In this document: positions 11,421-23,287 of the stretch, in pieces | Numbering within the stretch: the stretch's first letter is position 1 | How the letters are laid out: each line of letters starts with the position of its first letter | NCBI GenBank assembly: GCA_965153355.1 | Contig: OZ231127.1 | Coordinates: forward strand, 71,176,001-71,240,000 | DNA length: 64,000 nt | DNA from: Flaccisagitta enflata | Lineage: Eukaryota; Chaetognatha; Sagittoidea; Aphragmophora | Direction of reading: 5' to 3' | The notes under the pieces: generated by a model | Database searches by the model: none | What the model was told of the DNA's origin: nothing | Seen by the model: the letters and a program-made list of their open reading frames with translations, nothing else | Position numbers and translations under genes: made by a program

Positions 11421-11589
11421 CAGTTAAACGCCGCTCGAACGGACCCGACACCAACCAAATTCCGCTAAAAGCAGATGCAAATTCATGATCCCTTCAAATC
11501 AACTTCTTTTATTTCCTTTGTTGGCAATAACAGAAGTGTGCCTATAACAGAAGAAAATGGATGAAATCCGTCAGAGCGGGGTTCAACTG
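11421..11589. mobile_element. 169-bp TA-flanked TIR element (pogo/mariner-like MITE)
   Basis: The left end CAGTTAAACGCCGCTCGAAC pairs with the right end TCAGAGCGGGGTTCAACTG (reverse complement CAGTTGAACCCCGCTCTGA). TA dinucleotides flank at 11419-11420 and 11590-11591. Non-coding. Its terminus is like the left terminus at 28698 (CAGTTGAACCCCGTT). Confidence 0.88.
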
Positions 11590-11591
11590 TA

Positions 11592-12472
11592 GTCAAATTG
11601 AAGGACGGATAGTGGTAGTCAGGAGAGGCGGATGAAGGATGATTTCTAAAGGGCTCATTTAGTGTACATAATGATTTTCACATCACTCTTCCAAGTTCAA
11701 CTTTTTAGATCTTACCGACTTACGGTAAATGGTAAGTCAATGTCACAAATCATTATTCCTTGCAAAGCTGTACTAAAAGACATTGGCTCATTGAAATCGC
11801 TGCCCAGAGTCGTGCAAAGAAAACAAGACGAATCCTCTATGGTAAAAGAGAAAAAGTCGAGAAAAAAAAATGATGAAAAGAAAGAAAAAAAGAGAGTATA
11901 AAGAAAATGGAATAGAAAGGAAAAGAAGGAAAACAGAGGAAAGGTTAAAAGGAGGTGGCGCGCAATAAAATCAGAGGCAAACACGACGAAGATCGTGAGT
12001 GGAAGAAAAAAAAATCTCCCTCTACATCCTCTATGGTGCACCACAATGGTTCGATTTTTGTGGTAGACCTCAATCATTTGTGTCGTAAACCACAACCCTC
12101 TCATAGCTTAGCATGTAATACCATATCAGTTAGTCCTTTGTATTCATGGTTGTCATACACCCACAAGTTGCAATTGAAAGTGATCCACTATTTAGAGTCA
12201 TCTCATTGGAGGTTCTTTATCTCCATCCGTCGGTCCGTCGCATGGTTGGTCAGTCTGAGATGTTAGCCCGCGAAGTTTCTTTTTTTCAAGATCAGAAGAA
12301 AACCTATGGGCCTGTTTCTTGGGTGGACCGCAAACATTCGTGCGTTAGACCACATTATTCCAGTTTTTGGTGATCACCTTCGACAAAGCATTTAGAATGA
12401 ACTGCCCAACAGATTCGTCTGTTCTATTCCTTTGCATTTTTAAAGATGTTTCATATTGTTTTTTGTTTAATA
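11592..12472. other. Unassigned spacer
   Basis: An AG-rich tract lies at about 11840-11960 and CATCCGTCGGTCCGTCG (a family-A-like core) at about 12225. No gene recognised. Confidence 0.5.
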
Positions 12473-12770
12473 AGCCTGACCGCGCAACGATGCGTCCTGG
12501 AGTGAATTTTGCGCTGAATGCATGAACAGACAGACAGAATGCTTGAATATCTGACATACCAGTCAAAGGAGACCCTCAAAACACTTGAAAGCCACATGTA
12601 AGCCACCAAGAAATGCCATTTTTCAGGAGCGTGACGGACGTACGGACGGACGGATGCATGGATGCACTGATGGCGGGATGGACAGGCGGACGGACAAATG
12701 GGCTGACGGACAGACAAACCATCTTAAAGAGATGTGAGGACGCATCTGAAAAGCGGCAATTAAAAGAAGG
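12473..12770 (+). repeat. Dispersed repeat family D copy
   Basis: The head AAGCCTGACCGCGCAACGAT continues GCGTCC. A GGACGGACGGATGCATGG core follows, and the unit closes GAGGACGCATCTGAAAAG. The terminal GATGCGTCC and GGACGCATC are inverted relative to each other. The second copy is at 35130-35375. Confidence 0.75.
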
Positions 12771-12831
12771 GAAATTGTGTCACCGACAGACTGACGGACT
12801 TACATTGTATTAACACAACCAATATGAGATT

Positions 12832-12884
12832 TCTCCTATCAGATTCTTCGCAGATTACGCCAATGTGACCCGCCTTTCTTAGTC
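12832..12884 (+). repeat. 53-bp direct repeat, copy 1
   Basis: TTTCTCCTATCAGATTC...GCCAATGTGA.CCGCCTTTC recurs at 13167-13218, inside the adjacent TIR element. Confidence 0.8.
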
Positions 12885-12974
12885 AAACAGAAGCATGAGG
12901 CCAAGAAACAAGGCTGGATACACGGGCAATGACGGTGCGCCTGACGTTACTAATTCTTAGACCTATCCCCAGTA

Positions 12975-13281
12975 GGGTGGTCCCGAACTGGGTCAAATTT
13001 CAAACTTTGATATACTTGAGCCCTTTGCACAAATGTCCAATAAAAGAAGGATTTCTCACAAGCTGGGGTGTGAAATCAAACAAGAAACCTTGTCGGCAAA
13101 ACTATAGGGTTGCTATGGGGATTTTTTTATTGCCATAGGAAGCCCTTATTGTTTGCTGCCATATGGATTTCTCCTATCAGATTCTGCAGATTGTGCCAAT
13201 GTGAACCGCCTTTCTTAGTACATATATGCAAAAACTAGAGTATATCATTTTTTAAAATTTGACCCTTTTTCGTGACCACCC
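12975..13281. mobile_element. 307-bp TA-flanked TIR element
   Basis: The left terminus GGGTGGTCCCGAACTGGGTC and the right terminus GACCCTTTTTCGTGACCACC pair imperfectly, and both run on to a TCAAATTT block. TA flanks at 12973-12974 and 13282-13283. Non-coding. It contains a copy of the 53-bp sequence found just outside its left end, so it captured or shares flanking sequence. Confidence 0.83.
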
Positions 13282-13302
13282 TAATCCCCAGGGGGCATCC
13301 TC

Positions 13303-14025
13303 TGAATCACGAAATTCGTGCTTAAGTTAGAATTATTTCCACTAAAGCGCACCCTAGTGCTTCAGTGGAATCAGAAATGACAAGTGTTTTTTGCAATTCA
13401 AGCTTCAGTGGAATTGAACATTACTGATTTTTTCACAGTAGAAAAAGATGAAGAAATCAAGAAATCCACTGTTTTCTTTTCACCTCCCTCTATTTCTCTT
13501 ACTTAAGAACACTTACTGAGTGTATATTGATATAAAAAAAATTTAACAGCAACTTAGTTTTCATCCCTTGAAAAAAAATCATAGGTAAGAAAACTCTTTT
13601 CCTTCAGAGACCTGAAAATTTAAATGATAGGAAAAAAATTTGCAAAAAAAAACCAAAAAAAAAAAAACAAAACAAAACAAAGATTCATAACAAAGAAAAA
13701 TTGCTGAAATAAAAAAAAATTCTCAAAGACACAAAAATGGAAATGATAGGAGAAAATATTTACAATAAAAACAAGATTCATGAGAAAAAAATTGAAGATA
13801 TTTTAAGATGACTGTTTAGAAAAAAAAACTTCTCTTGTTTCATTTGAAAGAAATCAAAAAAAATTCTTATTTCACTGAAATGTTTGCACTCAGCCATTGC
13901 AGTATAAAAAGAGGTCAAGAGTCAATCCACTAAAGCACAAATTCCAATTCCACTGAAGCACAAAGTAGTGCTTCAGTGGAATGTGCCTTGTCTGGCCTTT
14001 TTTCCAGATCAGAGTTCGTGATTCA
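13303..14025. mobile_element. Probable 720-bp TIR element
   Basis: The ends CTGAATCACGAAATTCGTG and GTTCGTGATTCAG are inverted. Just inside, TCCACTAAAGCGCACCCTAG with GTGCTTCAGTGGAAT is mirrored at the right end by CACAAAGTAGTGCTTCAGTG. The middle is A-rich (AAAACAAAACAAAAC). No clear target duplication, so the boundaries are uncertain. Confidence 0.55.
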
Positions 14026-14339
14026 GTGAATAGGCCATCTGAATATGATAATGAATGAAATGATGAGTAACATGATTGATGAAAAAGATGAGTTCTCATG
14101 CGATTTCAAACATTTTCTGCGATTTTTCGCTTAGGTTTGACAGACCAACCGAAAAACCGACCAACTGACCGACCGACCGACATAGAGTTGTTATGGCACA
14201 CCTAGAAACAAAAACAAGAAAATCCAAGTCGTGTTTCTTTCCTTGTGTTCTAAAAGGTTGTCAGAGTTAAATCACTTATTATCCTTGAATAAATCACAAT
14301 GCAGGCATTAACGTCACGTCCTGTTTCCCCATTCTGTTT

Positions 14340-14345
<6 letters not shown>

Positions 14346-14400
<55 letters not shown>
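14346..14400. repeat. (TC)n microsatellite
   Basis: Perfect TC run. An eroded family A core (ACCGACCAACTGACCGACCG) lies at about 14157-14180. Confidence 0.95.
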
Positions 14401-14403
<3 letters not shown>

Positions 14404-14602
14404 TCTTTAACTTTTACCTGTAATACCTTCTATCTGATAGTTTGTAATGTGGTAATGACTAATGAGTGCATGTTTATGTGTATCTCACTGTATCTGCATT
14501 ATGTCTGCCAGGCCGCTGGACCATCTTTCTCTTTTACTGTGCTGTCTGGTTGTTTACGTTTCTATTTGTCTGCACATCTGCCTCTACCTCTCTTTTCCCG
14601 TG

Positions 14603-14633
14603 TCAGTCTGTCTGTCTGTCTGACTGTCTGTCG

Positions 14634-14701
<68 letters not shown>

Positions 14702-14709
14702 GTCTATCG
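14603..14709. repeat. (CTGT)n microsatellite
   Basis: About 24 TGTC/CTGT units with a few substitutions. Yields spurious Ser/Val/Cys/Leu frames. Confidence 0.96.
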
Positions 14710-14910
14710 GTTCGCCTTTTATCCTCTCTCTCTCTCTTTGTTGTGTTCTGTTCAGGGAAGCCTTTTTTGTTTGAGGAGAGGTTTTACAGTTTATCCTTCA
14801 AATTCATATTTTGGTCATGTTTCTTCTATGGTGCCTTAAAACCGAAGCTCTCCACGTCAAGGGGTTTACGGGTGTGACGCAGGAGTAGTTTATGAGGCGA
14901 ATCGGTATAC

Positions 14911-15111
14911 AAACAAGACCGGATACACGGCTACCCCAGTCGCGCGCGGGTGGGCAGGGGCCATAATTGAGGTCAGTGGAACATTTGGGCAGGAGCAATA
15001 AGGCCAAACCCCCCAGTAACACCAAAAAAGTAGAGTGTGACGGACGAACAGACCGACGGACGGACCGACCGACAAAGCGGGGTGTAGAGTCGCGTAGCAC
15101 GCGACTAAAAA
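14911..15111 (-). repeat. Dispersed repeat family A copy (minus), well preserved
   Basis: ACAAGACCGGATACACGGCT, GGGTGGGCAGGGGCC, AATTGAGGTC, CAGGAGCAATAAGGCC, an ACGGACCGACCGAC core and GGTGTAGAGTCGCG, ending CACGCGACTAAAAA. Confidence 0.88.
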
Positions 15112-16480
15112 AGGAAAGATGGAGTCTATACGACATCATGAACCATATCTTGACACTCTTGTTCTATCACTTATTTGCACCGTTTTTTTCTATGAAATTA
15201 TCCATTCTTAACCAAAAACTTGTTTTGACATGTGCCATGTGAGCCCATTCATACTATTTTAAAGAATCAGTCTTCAAATTGCATAATTGGTACAGTAAAA
15301 TGATCTTAAAATTGCAAAATTTTCATGGAAAATCTTAGAAAACAGTGAGAATTGTTTTAAAGAGATATCTTTACTGCATTATTACCAACACAGTTTTTTT
15401 AATATGGTCAAATGTTTTTTGAGGGGCTGTTCATATCTATCTGACACTAATATAAAACTTTTTTGCCACATCATTTTTAGCATTTTGGATGTTTTTATCC
15501 GGTTCCTTTTAAAAAATGTCAGCTGACAATTGAATTTCCAAAAAGAGGATATTTTATTTTAAAAAAATCATTTGGGGTACTTCCTATTGGAGTAAAGCCA
15601 TGAAATTTGAATGGTAGTCAAAGGAAGCACTAAACCTTTAGCATTCAAAATTTTGTAACAATCGGTTGATTTAAAGTATCAATTTTGTGAGTTTTTCTAT
15701 TCCAAATTGTAAAATTTGAAGTTTTTGAAAAAAACATTTTTGATCCCCTAAATAACAAATCTTGAACATAGATGAATATTTTGCATTTCTAAAAACATCA
15801 GACCCGAGATATTGTAATTCACTAGCGTCTGATGTTTTTGGTTTTTCCAATTTTTAAATTTTTATGCAAATTTGTTATTTAGGGTGCACTTAAGTCAGAT
15901 TCAACAGAAATGTGAAAAAAAGGATATTTTTTGATTAAAGTTTAAAATGGGGCACTTCCTGTTAAGGAAAAGTCATGAAATTTTTATGAGAGTTAAATGA
16001 AGCACCAAACCACCTGCATGTCAATTTTCATTATGATCAGACAATTTTTAGTATCTATTTGAAAAATTTTTAATATTAATTTATGAAATATATAAGATTA
16101 GTCATTTTCAAAGGAAAACTCACAACTTTTTTGTTTGATGAGATTTTGCATTAATTTTTTCTGTTAACTACCCCAAGTTGCATGTACTATCAGGTAAATC
16201 ATTTGTTTTTGGTAAAATCTATGACCATTTTTTTGCTCCTGGCGAAACTGTAGTGTCACAATAATTTTCATTGTGTCATACTTGATTGTCAAGGGCAGAA
16301 GATTAGGATAACTAACTGTCTTGCGCAAAGCTAACATAGTTTTAGGGAGAGTTCAGGTTCTATGTGGTAGGCGAGGAAAGTGATGCTTTAAAGAGATTTA
16401 CTTAATTGATTCATTAACTTCGAGTAATTGATACTGGTTTTATTTTACAAAAATGAAATTCAATTGCTTGAATACTGTCG
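15112..16480. other. AT-rich unassigned region with a diverged internal duplication
   Basis: The block around 15580-15680 (ACTTCCTATTGG, CCATGAAATTTGAATG, AAGCACTAAACC) recurs diverged at 15953-16050 (ACTTCCTGTTAAGG, TCATGAAATTTTTATG, AAGCACCAAACC), about 373 bp downstream. Both lie in the same orientation with similar spacing. All frames are broken by stops. No gene recognised. Confidence 0.6.
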
Positions 16481-16487
16481 ACGTGTG

Positions 16488-17307
<820 letters not shown>

Positions 17308-17389
17308 CCAAATCGCCTCAGGGGTGGGCTGAAATCGTCCTCAGAATCAAAATGAGACTCAAATCTCAAGGAGGGTTTTGTCTAAAACC

Positions 17390-17475
<86 letters not shown>
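17390..17475. repeat. (TC)n microsatellite
   Basis: About 42 TC units. Confidence 0.97.
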
Positions 17476-17477
<2 letters not shown>

Positions 17478-17652
17478 CATGTTTCTCTTTTTGCGTCATT
17501 TTTGTCTTGGTGGTCTTTCCTGCTTCCTGCTTTCGTTTAAGCAAAGCTGCTCTGTCCCCATCTCCCCTTAACTTTCATCTCTTGTTTTGATAGTCAGTGT
17601 GTCGGTCGTAACAGATGTGTGTATTGCCATTGTGTCTTGTTGCTAAAAGTAA

Positions 17653-17654
<2 letters not shown>

Positions 17655-17733
<79 letters not shown>

Positions 17734-17788
17734 TGTCCCCTTCTTTCATCTTCATCATCATCATCATCATCATCATCAGTCCCCTTCT

Positions 17789-17857
<69 letters not shown>

Positions 17858-17858
17858 T
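17655..17858. repeat. Compound (ATC)n array with duplicated spacer
   Basis: Three ATC blocks (about 26, 9 and 24 units) are separated by copies of TGTCCCCTTCTTTCATC, and the same spacer follows the last block. The array was therefore duplicated as array plus spacer. Confidence 0.95.
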
Positions 17859-18062
17859 GTCCCCTTCTTTCTTCTTTATCTCCCCCAAGTTGGACTCCCG
17901 AATTCGCACTATCGAGGTTCTCAAACCATTTATTTTCTCTATAAACTTAATCTTAGGCTGAGCGCAAGAGAAAAAGTACAATATAAGAGACGAAACGATA
18001 CTTTTTCACGGATGGGAAGTGTTAAAGGATGACTGTATCTTGAATCCATGGAGAGACTGTGG

Positions 18063-18991
18063 CAGGCCTGAGCTATATAGCATTTTTGTCAACTATACAA
18101 TACCAATACAATACTTTCAAGTATTGGGACAATACAATACAATACCAATACAATACAATATCCATCAAAATTGCATACAATACATTATTATAGCATACAA
18201 TACAATACAATATGTATATATATATATATGTGATTTTATATAGTTTTAATAATAAGTAATAAGTAGTAATATATATCAAACTAATTATATTTAGATGATA
18301 TACTAATAATTTGAAAAAAATATAAAAACTTTAATCATCATTTAGATATTTTATTGTATAGGAAAAGCTGAAAAATTTTCATATTTTTTTTCATTTTGAT
18401 AAAAGTTTTATTTCATTTATGTGTTATTCTGTCTTTATCCTTAATTGTTTTTTTTACACTTATCTATTTTGTTTCTTTTTTTATCTAGATCTGATTCTCT
18501 TTTTGTTATTTTCTGTTTTTTGTCATTTTTCCCTGTGTCTTTCTCTCTCTCTCTCCTATAGATTCTTTATTTTTTTCCTCTTCCTCCTCTTTATCTTTCC
18601 AGCTACTGACCACTGATTGTTTCTTTCATAGGTTCTTATTCTTCTTCTTTGTCTATATTTCCAACCCACATAATCTGTTCTTTTTCCTCTTCCTCTTTTC
18701 ATCCCTCACCCTCTTTTACTCTCAGCAAATCCTCCTCTTCTTCTTTTATCTCTCACCTTCTCCACTTCTTTTGTTCTCCCTCAGACCTAGGAATGCTTTT
18801 CCTCTTCCTCTTCCCCTCCTTCAGTCTTTCTCTCATATATTTCACTTTTCTCAGATCAGTTTTTTCGTAATATCGTATAGTATCGCATTGTATTGGAAAA
18901 ATAACAAAATAAAGTACATGTATTGGGAAAACCCAATACACAAGAATATTGTAAACCCAATACCAATACCCAATACAATCGCTCAGGCCTG
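18063..18991. mobile_element. 929-bp hAT-like non-autonomous element
   Basis: Termini CAGGCCTGAGC and GCTCAGGCCTG are flanked by a perfect 8-bp direct repeat GACTGTGG (18055-18062 and 18992-18999). CAGG-type ends with 8-bp duplication are the signature of hAT transposons. Subterminal regions are rich in CAATAC/GTATTG units in opposite orientation at the two ends, a plausible array of transposase-binding sites. The centre is T- and C-rich and non-coding. Confidence 0.93.
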
Positions 18992-18999
18992 GACTGTGG

Positions 19000-19200
19000 T
19001 TTTTAGTCGCGTGCACATGGCTCTATGACCCGCTATGTCCGTCGGTCCAGCGGTCGGTCTGTAGGTAACGCTAAGCTTTTCCGGCGTTTTTTGGGCGGTT
19101 TTTGCATTACTGCACCTGCCCAAATGCTTGGTTGGCTTTTTTATCGCTGCCCCTGCCCACCCCTGTGCGACTTGGGTTAGCTGTGTATTCGGCCTTGTTT
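19000..19200 (+). repeat. Dispersed repeat family A copy
   Basis: The head TTTTTAGTCGCGTGCACATG starts directly after the target duplication of the hAT-like element. The tail is CTGTGTATTCGGCCTTGTTT. It contains GGCGTTTTTTGGGCGGTTTT. Confidence 0.87.
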
Positions 19201-19309
19201 CAAGTATTTGCCCTGAAAATTTTGTCTATGTTCAGAGACGTTTCGTCAGTTCATTTTTGAAACCGGAAATAGTTTGCAATTTGCACTCATACTATTTAAT
19301 TCCATAAAA

Positions 19310-19530
19310 ACAAGGCCGGATACACGACTACCCTAGTCGCGTGCGGGTGGGCAGGAGCAGTGCTGGAGAATGTCACCAGGGCATCTGGGCAGGAGCCGTA
19401 TGCTCAAAAAGCTCAAAAACGCCGAAAAAGTAAAAAGGGGACCGACCGACCAACCAACTGACCAACCGACCAACCAACCGACCAACGGACCGACATAGCG
19501 AGGTGTAGAGTCGCGTAGCATGCGACTAAA
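19310..19530 (-). repeat. Dispersed repeat family A copy (minus)
   Basis: ACAAGGCCGGATACACGACT...GGTGTAGAGTCGCGTAGCAT, GCGACTAAA. With the preceding copy at 19000 it forms a head-out inverted pair about 110 bp apart. Confidence 0.88.
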
Positions 19531-19798
19531 TATCCACCAATACCCTTTACACGTTTAGTGTCCATTACCTTCATGTACTCAGACTGTCATGTCAATCAAG
19601 GAAAAAGAATTCTTCCACATAAAGAAAAAAAGCGCATATTCCTTCCAGTTATTCATTCCAAATTCCTTGATTCCCTCACCCTCTTCCATTTCTTAAGTTG
19701 TGTATCTTAAACGCATCAGAGTCATAAAGTGGGATAAGATTTATCGAGGATATCACTCAGAAAACAGTGCGAGGTTGATGTTGCTGTTTGTTGTTGTT

Positions 19799-19800
<2 letters not shown>

Positions 19801-19855
<55 letters not shown>
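19801..19855. repeat. (GA)n microsatellite
   Basis: About 27 GA units after a TTGTTG stretch. The flanks 19531-19800 and 19856-20096 show no gene. Confidence 0.96.
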
Positions 19856-19858
<3 letters not shown>

Positions 19859-20096
19859 AGAAAGAGAGAGAGAGTTGTTTTAGGCATTAAAGGATCAGGA
19901 TGAAGCATGGTATGAAGTGGAGCAAAATTCAAGTTCAGGCGTAGAGAAGGAGACACAAATACTTTCTAAAGGAGAAAAGAAGGAATAATGGCGGAGAAGG
20001 TAAGGTGGAGAAGTGGGGATGTTAAGGTCGGAAGAGGATAGATTGAAGAGTAGAAACGGACAAAAAAGTGACTGAATGAAGCAATGGATTTATGAA

Positions 20097-20894
20097 ACAA
20101 GGCCGGACACACGGCTACCCAAGTCGCGTGTGGGTGGGCAGGGGCAGTGGAGAAAGTCACTCGGGCATTTGGGCGGTAGCGGTGAGCTAAAAAAGCTCAT
20201 AAACGCCAAAAAAGTAATAGTCGCAAAAGCGTTAGATGGTCATCGGTACCCGTGCCTTGCCTAAGTAGGTTGTGGTTAAAGTTGAGGGGGGAGCAGGGCA
20301 GCGGCCCCAAAGGGGTCGATGACCTATGCTTTCACACATATGGGGAATTTTCTCCTCCTCCTCCTCCTCCTCCTCTGTTCCCCCCCCTCAAAATCCTGTC
20401 TCGAGGCCCAAATTCCAGTCTTGAGGCCCAAATCCCAGTCTCGAGGCCCAAATCCCAGTCTCGAGGCCCAAATCCCAGCTTCAAGGCCCAAATCCTAGCC
20501 TCAAGGCCTAAATCTTAACCTGGAGGCTGACATTTGGGCCTCATGGCGGGGATCTGGGCCTCTTGGCTGAGAGTTTGACCTTGAGACTGAGATTTGGGCT
20601 TCAAGACTGAAATCTGGGCCTCCAGGCTAAGATTTAGGCCTTGAAGCTAGGATTTGGGCCTTGAGGCTGGGATTTGGGCCTCAAGATTGGGATTTGGGCC
20701 TGGAGACTGGAATTTGGGCCTCAAGACTGGGATTTGAGGGGGGGGGGACGTAGGAGGAGGAGAAGAAAATCCCCCATATGTGTGAAAGCATAGGTCATCG
20801 ACCCTTTCGGGGCCGCTGCCCAAAAAGGGGACCAACCAACCGACCAACCAACTGACCGACAGATGGACAGAGCGGGGTATAGAGTCGCGTAGCT
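20097..20894 (-). repeat. Family A copy (minus) interrupted by a family C element
   Basis: The left part 20097-20217 runs ACAAGGCCGGACACACGGCT to AACGCCAAAAAAGTAA. The right part 20822-20894 resumes AAAAAGGGGACCAACCAACC and ends GAGCGGGGTATAGAGTCGCG. The intact copy at 19310 has CGCCGAAAAAGTAAAAAGGG at the same position, so family C inserted into family A here. Confidence 0.87.
20218..20826 (+). repeat. Family C element, subfamily I, full-length palindromic copy
   Basis: The head TAGTCGCAAAAGCGTT...TCGGTACCCGTGCCTTGCC leads to GCAGGGCAGCGGCCCCAAAG, then TCGATGACCTATGCTTTCAC. Next come a 20-bp minisatellite of TCTCGAGGCCCAAATCCCAG units, the same unit inverted (GGGATTTGGGCCTCAAGACT), then GTGAAAGCATAGGTCATCGA and GGGGCCGCTGCCCAAAAAG. 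The whole interior can fold into one long hairpin. Non-coding. Confidence 0.9.
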
Positions 20895-20961
20895 CAGTGG
20901 TTCTCTCATCGGGTTTATTGTGATTTCAAAAATTATGACAGTGAGCGAAATGAGATATATC

Positions 20962-21176
20962 TTTTAGTCCAGTGCACGCGACTCTACAACCCGCTCTGTC
21001 AATCAGTTGGTTGGTCCGTTGGACAGTCTGTCCATTGATCGGAATCATATTGCTTTTTCGGCGTTTATGGGCGGTTTTGGGGTTACAGCTCCTGCCAAAC
21101 TGCCTAGCTGGTCTATTTCAATACTGCCCCTGCCCACTCACATGCGTCTTGGGTAGCCGTGTATCCAGCCTTGTTT
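20962..21176 (+). repeat. Dispersed repeat family A copy
   Basis: The head CTTTTAGTCCAGTGCACGCG runs through GGTTGGTCCGTTGG and TTTATGGGCGGTTTTGG to the tail TAGCCGTGTATCCAGCCTTG. Confidence 0.86.
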
Positions 21177-22346
21177 GGTATTAGAGTTAGTTGTATATTG
21201 ACGTCATAGGGGTAGAGAAAATAGGCTACGCCAAATATTTGATACTGTAGAGCATGTTTTTTTCTGTTAACCAATTGAGCAAATGTCTGAATTACATCCG
21301 TTTTGTAAATCCAAAATTAAACCTTAATCGAACAAGATTTTATGATCGTCTTGAGACTAGACCCATGCATTTGCTTGCTTCATATTACGTTTGTACCATG
21401 TATTCCTTCGTCCCGCTAATCCAATATGGAGTGGAAGAAATCATGACAATGACCGTTTTCCTTTTCTCAAAATTCAGTCATCTTCCATTTTTTTAGGATT
21501 TTTAGGATTTTTTAGTATCCAACAGAGTTCAATGGGAAAGCAAACTTCCCCATGATATTTTGTTACTAAAGAGACTAACAATGGCCTTAGAATACCGCCC
21601 ATTAAAGAAAAATCAATCTCAAAACGAGAATGAAAATGTTGTGAACATTTTTTATGACACAGATGCGCGGTCAAAATGATACAGAAAAGAGTTTGTAGTG
21701 TCTTGTTCAAACTGAAACCTGAAAGAAAAACTGCAACAGCATTTTGCAAATTAGGACATAGAATAGAGCCGCTGATTAAACGGGAGATGACCAATTTTTG
21801 GAGAAAGAAAAATGGTGAGGGCCTTAAAATTAGTCCCTCCGCATTGGGTTAGGGAAACAGGAAGAAATTCAAAACTTTTGCTATGTGAAGCACCCACAAA
21901 TAGAGTTAATACAATAATTGAATCATAGAACAGCTGAGATTCACAATAATCTAATGAATCACATTCATGCGGGTTGCCCAAAAAAGGTAAGAAACTTAAC
22001 TGCATAAGCTAAAATGGGTTGATTGGCAGTTGATTGGCAGCAGAAGCAGTATTGATAAGAGTTATGGAAGAAAAAGCTAAAATGGAGAGTGTCTAGACTT
22101 TAAACTTTAAAAAGAGAGGACTGGATGGAGAAAACATCAATGGAGGGCAGGCATAACGAGGAAAAAGTACTGACCAATATTGCTGCAATGAAAGAGAGAG
22201 GGTATGGCTGTAATAAGGACATGATGGGAGATATGGAATAACGAGTTGGACAGGAAAGAAAAAGAAATGGACGAAGGAAGGATAGGTTTCAAGTATTCCA
22301 TTTCATTGTTGGCAACGAGACAAGACCGGGCACCGCCCAACAAGGA
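21177..22346. other. Unassigned spacer, possible family G fragment
   Basis: No gene recognised. 21745-21840 resembles 8740-8860. TTGATTGGCAG is directly duplicated at about 22019-22041. Confidence 0.45.

Positions 22347-22408
<62 letters not shown>
22347..22408. repeat. (GA)n microsatellite
   Basis: About 30 GA units. Confidence 0.96.
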
Positions 22409-22483
22409 ACGTTTCTCACAGTGAAGTAAATGGAAGAAAGAAGGGGAAATGGAATGATGCATTATATGGGGAAAGGGAATGAT

Positions 22484-22560
22484 GCATTATATGTCTGGCA
22501 GGTGCACGCTGTGTAATGCATATGATTAGTGTGTTCATGTGACCATCTCTCAGGCAAAAT
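22484..22560 (+). repeat. 75-bp direct repeat, copy 1
   Basis: ATATGTCTGGCAGGTGCACG...GTGTAATGCATATGATTAG recurs at about 23743-23826 with CTGGTGCACGTTGTGTGATG and CATACGATTAGTC. The two copies bracket the family A/AAGTCATT/GTCTGGTTT block. Confidence 0.75.
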
Positions 22561-22667
22561 AAAGAAAGAGGTGAAAATGAAATACGCATCTGTTGACTAT
22601 CCCGGGCAATGCTAGAAGTCAGCGCTAACCTTCATCCCTTAACCTAATAACATAAATGGAAAAAAGA

Positions 22668-22712
22668 TTTTTAGTCGCGTGCACGCAACTCTATGACCCG
22701 CTCTGTCCGTCC

Positions 22713-22759
<47 letters not shown>

Positions 22760-23287
22760 AGTCGGTCAGTCGGTCGGTCACGCTGAGCTTGTTTTTGCTG
22801 TTTTACGTCATTTCAAGTTATTTTAAGTCATTCTAAGTCATTCTAAGTCATTCTTAGTCTTTTTAAGTCATTTTTTTTTTGCGATTGCAGTTTTTGTCAT
22901 TTTTTGTCATTTTACATCATTTCAAGTCATTTCTGAGTCACTAGAAGTCATTCTGAGTCACTATAAGTCAGTCAAAGTCCGTAACGCTTTGCTTTTTTTT
23001 TTGCCGTTTTATGTCATTTTAAGTCATTTTAAGTCGTTTTGAGTCATATCAAGTCATTTTAAGTCATTCTAAGTCATTCTAAGTCATTCTAAGTCATTCT
23101 AAGTTACTTTAAGTCGTTTTTTTTTGCGATTGCAATTTTTGTCATTTTTTGTCATTTGACATCATTTTAAGTCATTTTACATCATTTTAGGTCATTTTAA
23201 GTCATTCTTTGTCATTCTTAGTCACTAGAAGTCATTCTGAGTTACTTTAAGTCATTCCAAGTCCGTAACGCTTAGCTTCTTTTCGTC
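22668..23287 (+). repeat. Family A head expanded by (GTCT)n and AAGTCATT arrays
   Basis: A family A head (TTTTTAGTCGCGTGCACGCA) and CCGT/GTCT core (22711-22760) continue into about 470 bp of 10-11-bp units AAGTCATTTT, AAGTCATTCT and variants. GTTTTTGCGATTGCA-like islands are repeated near 22870 and 23115, and GTAACGCTT at 22980 and 23265. No normal family A tail. Compare 35449-35801. Confidence 0.85.
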
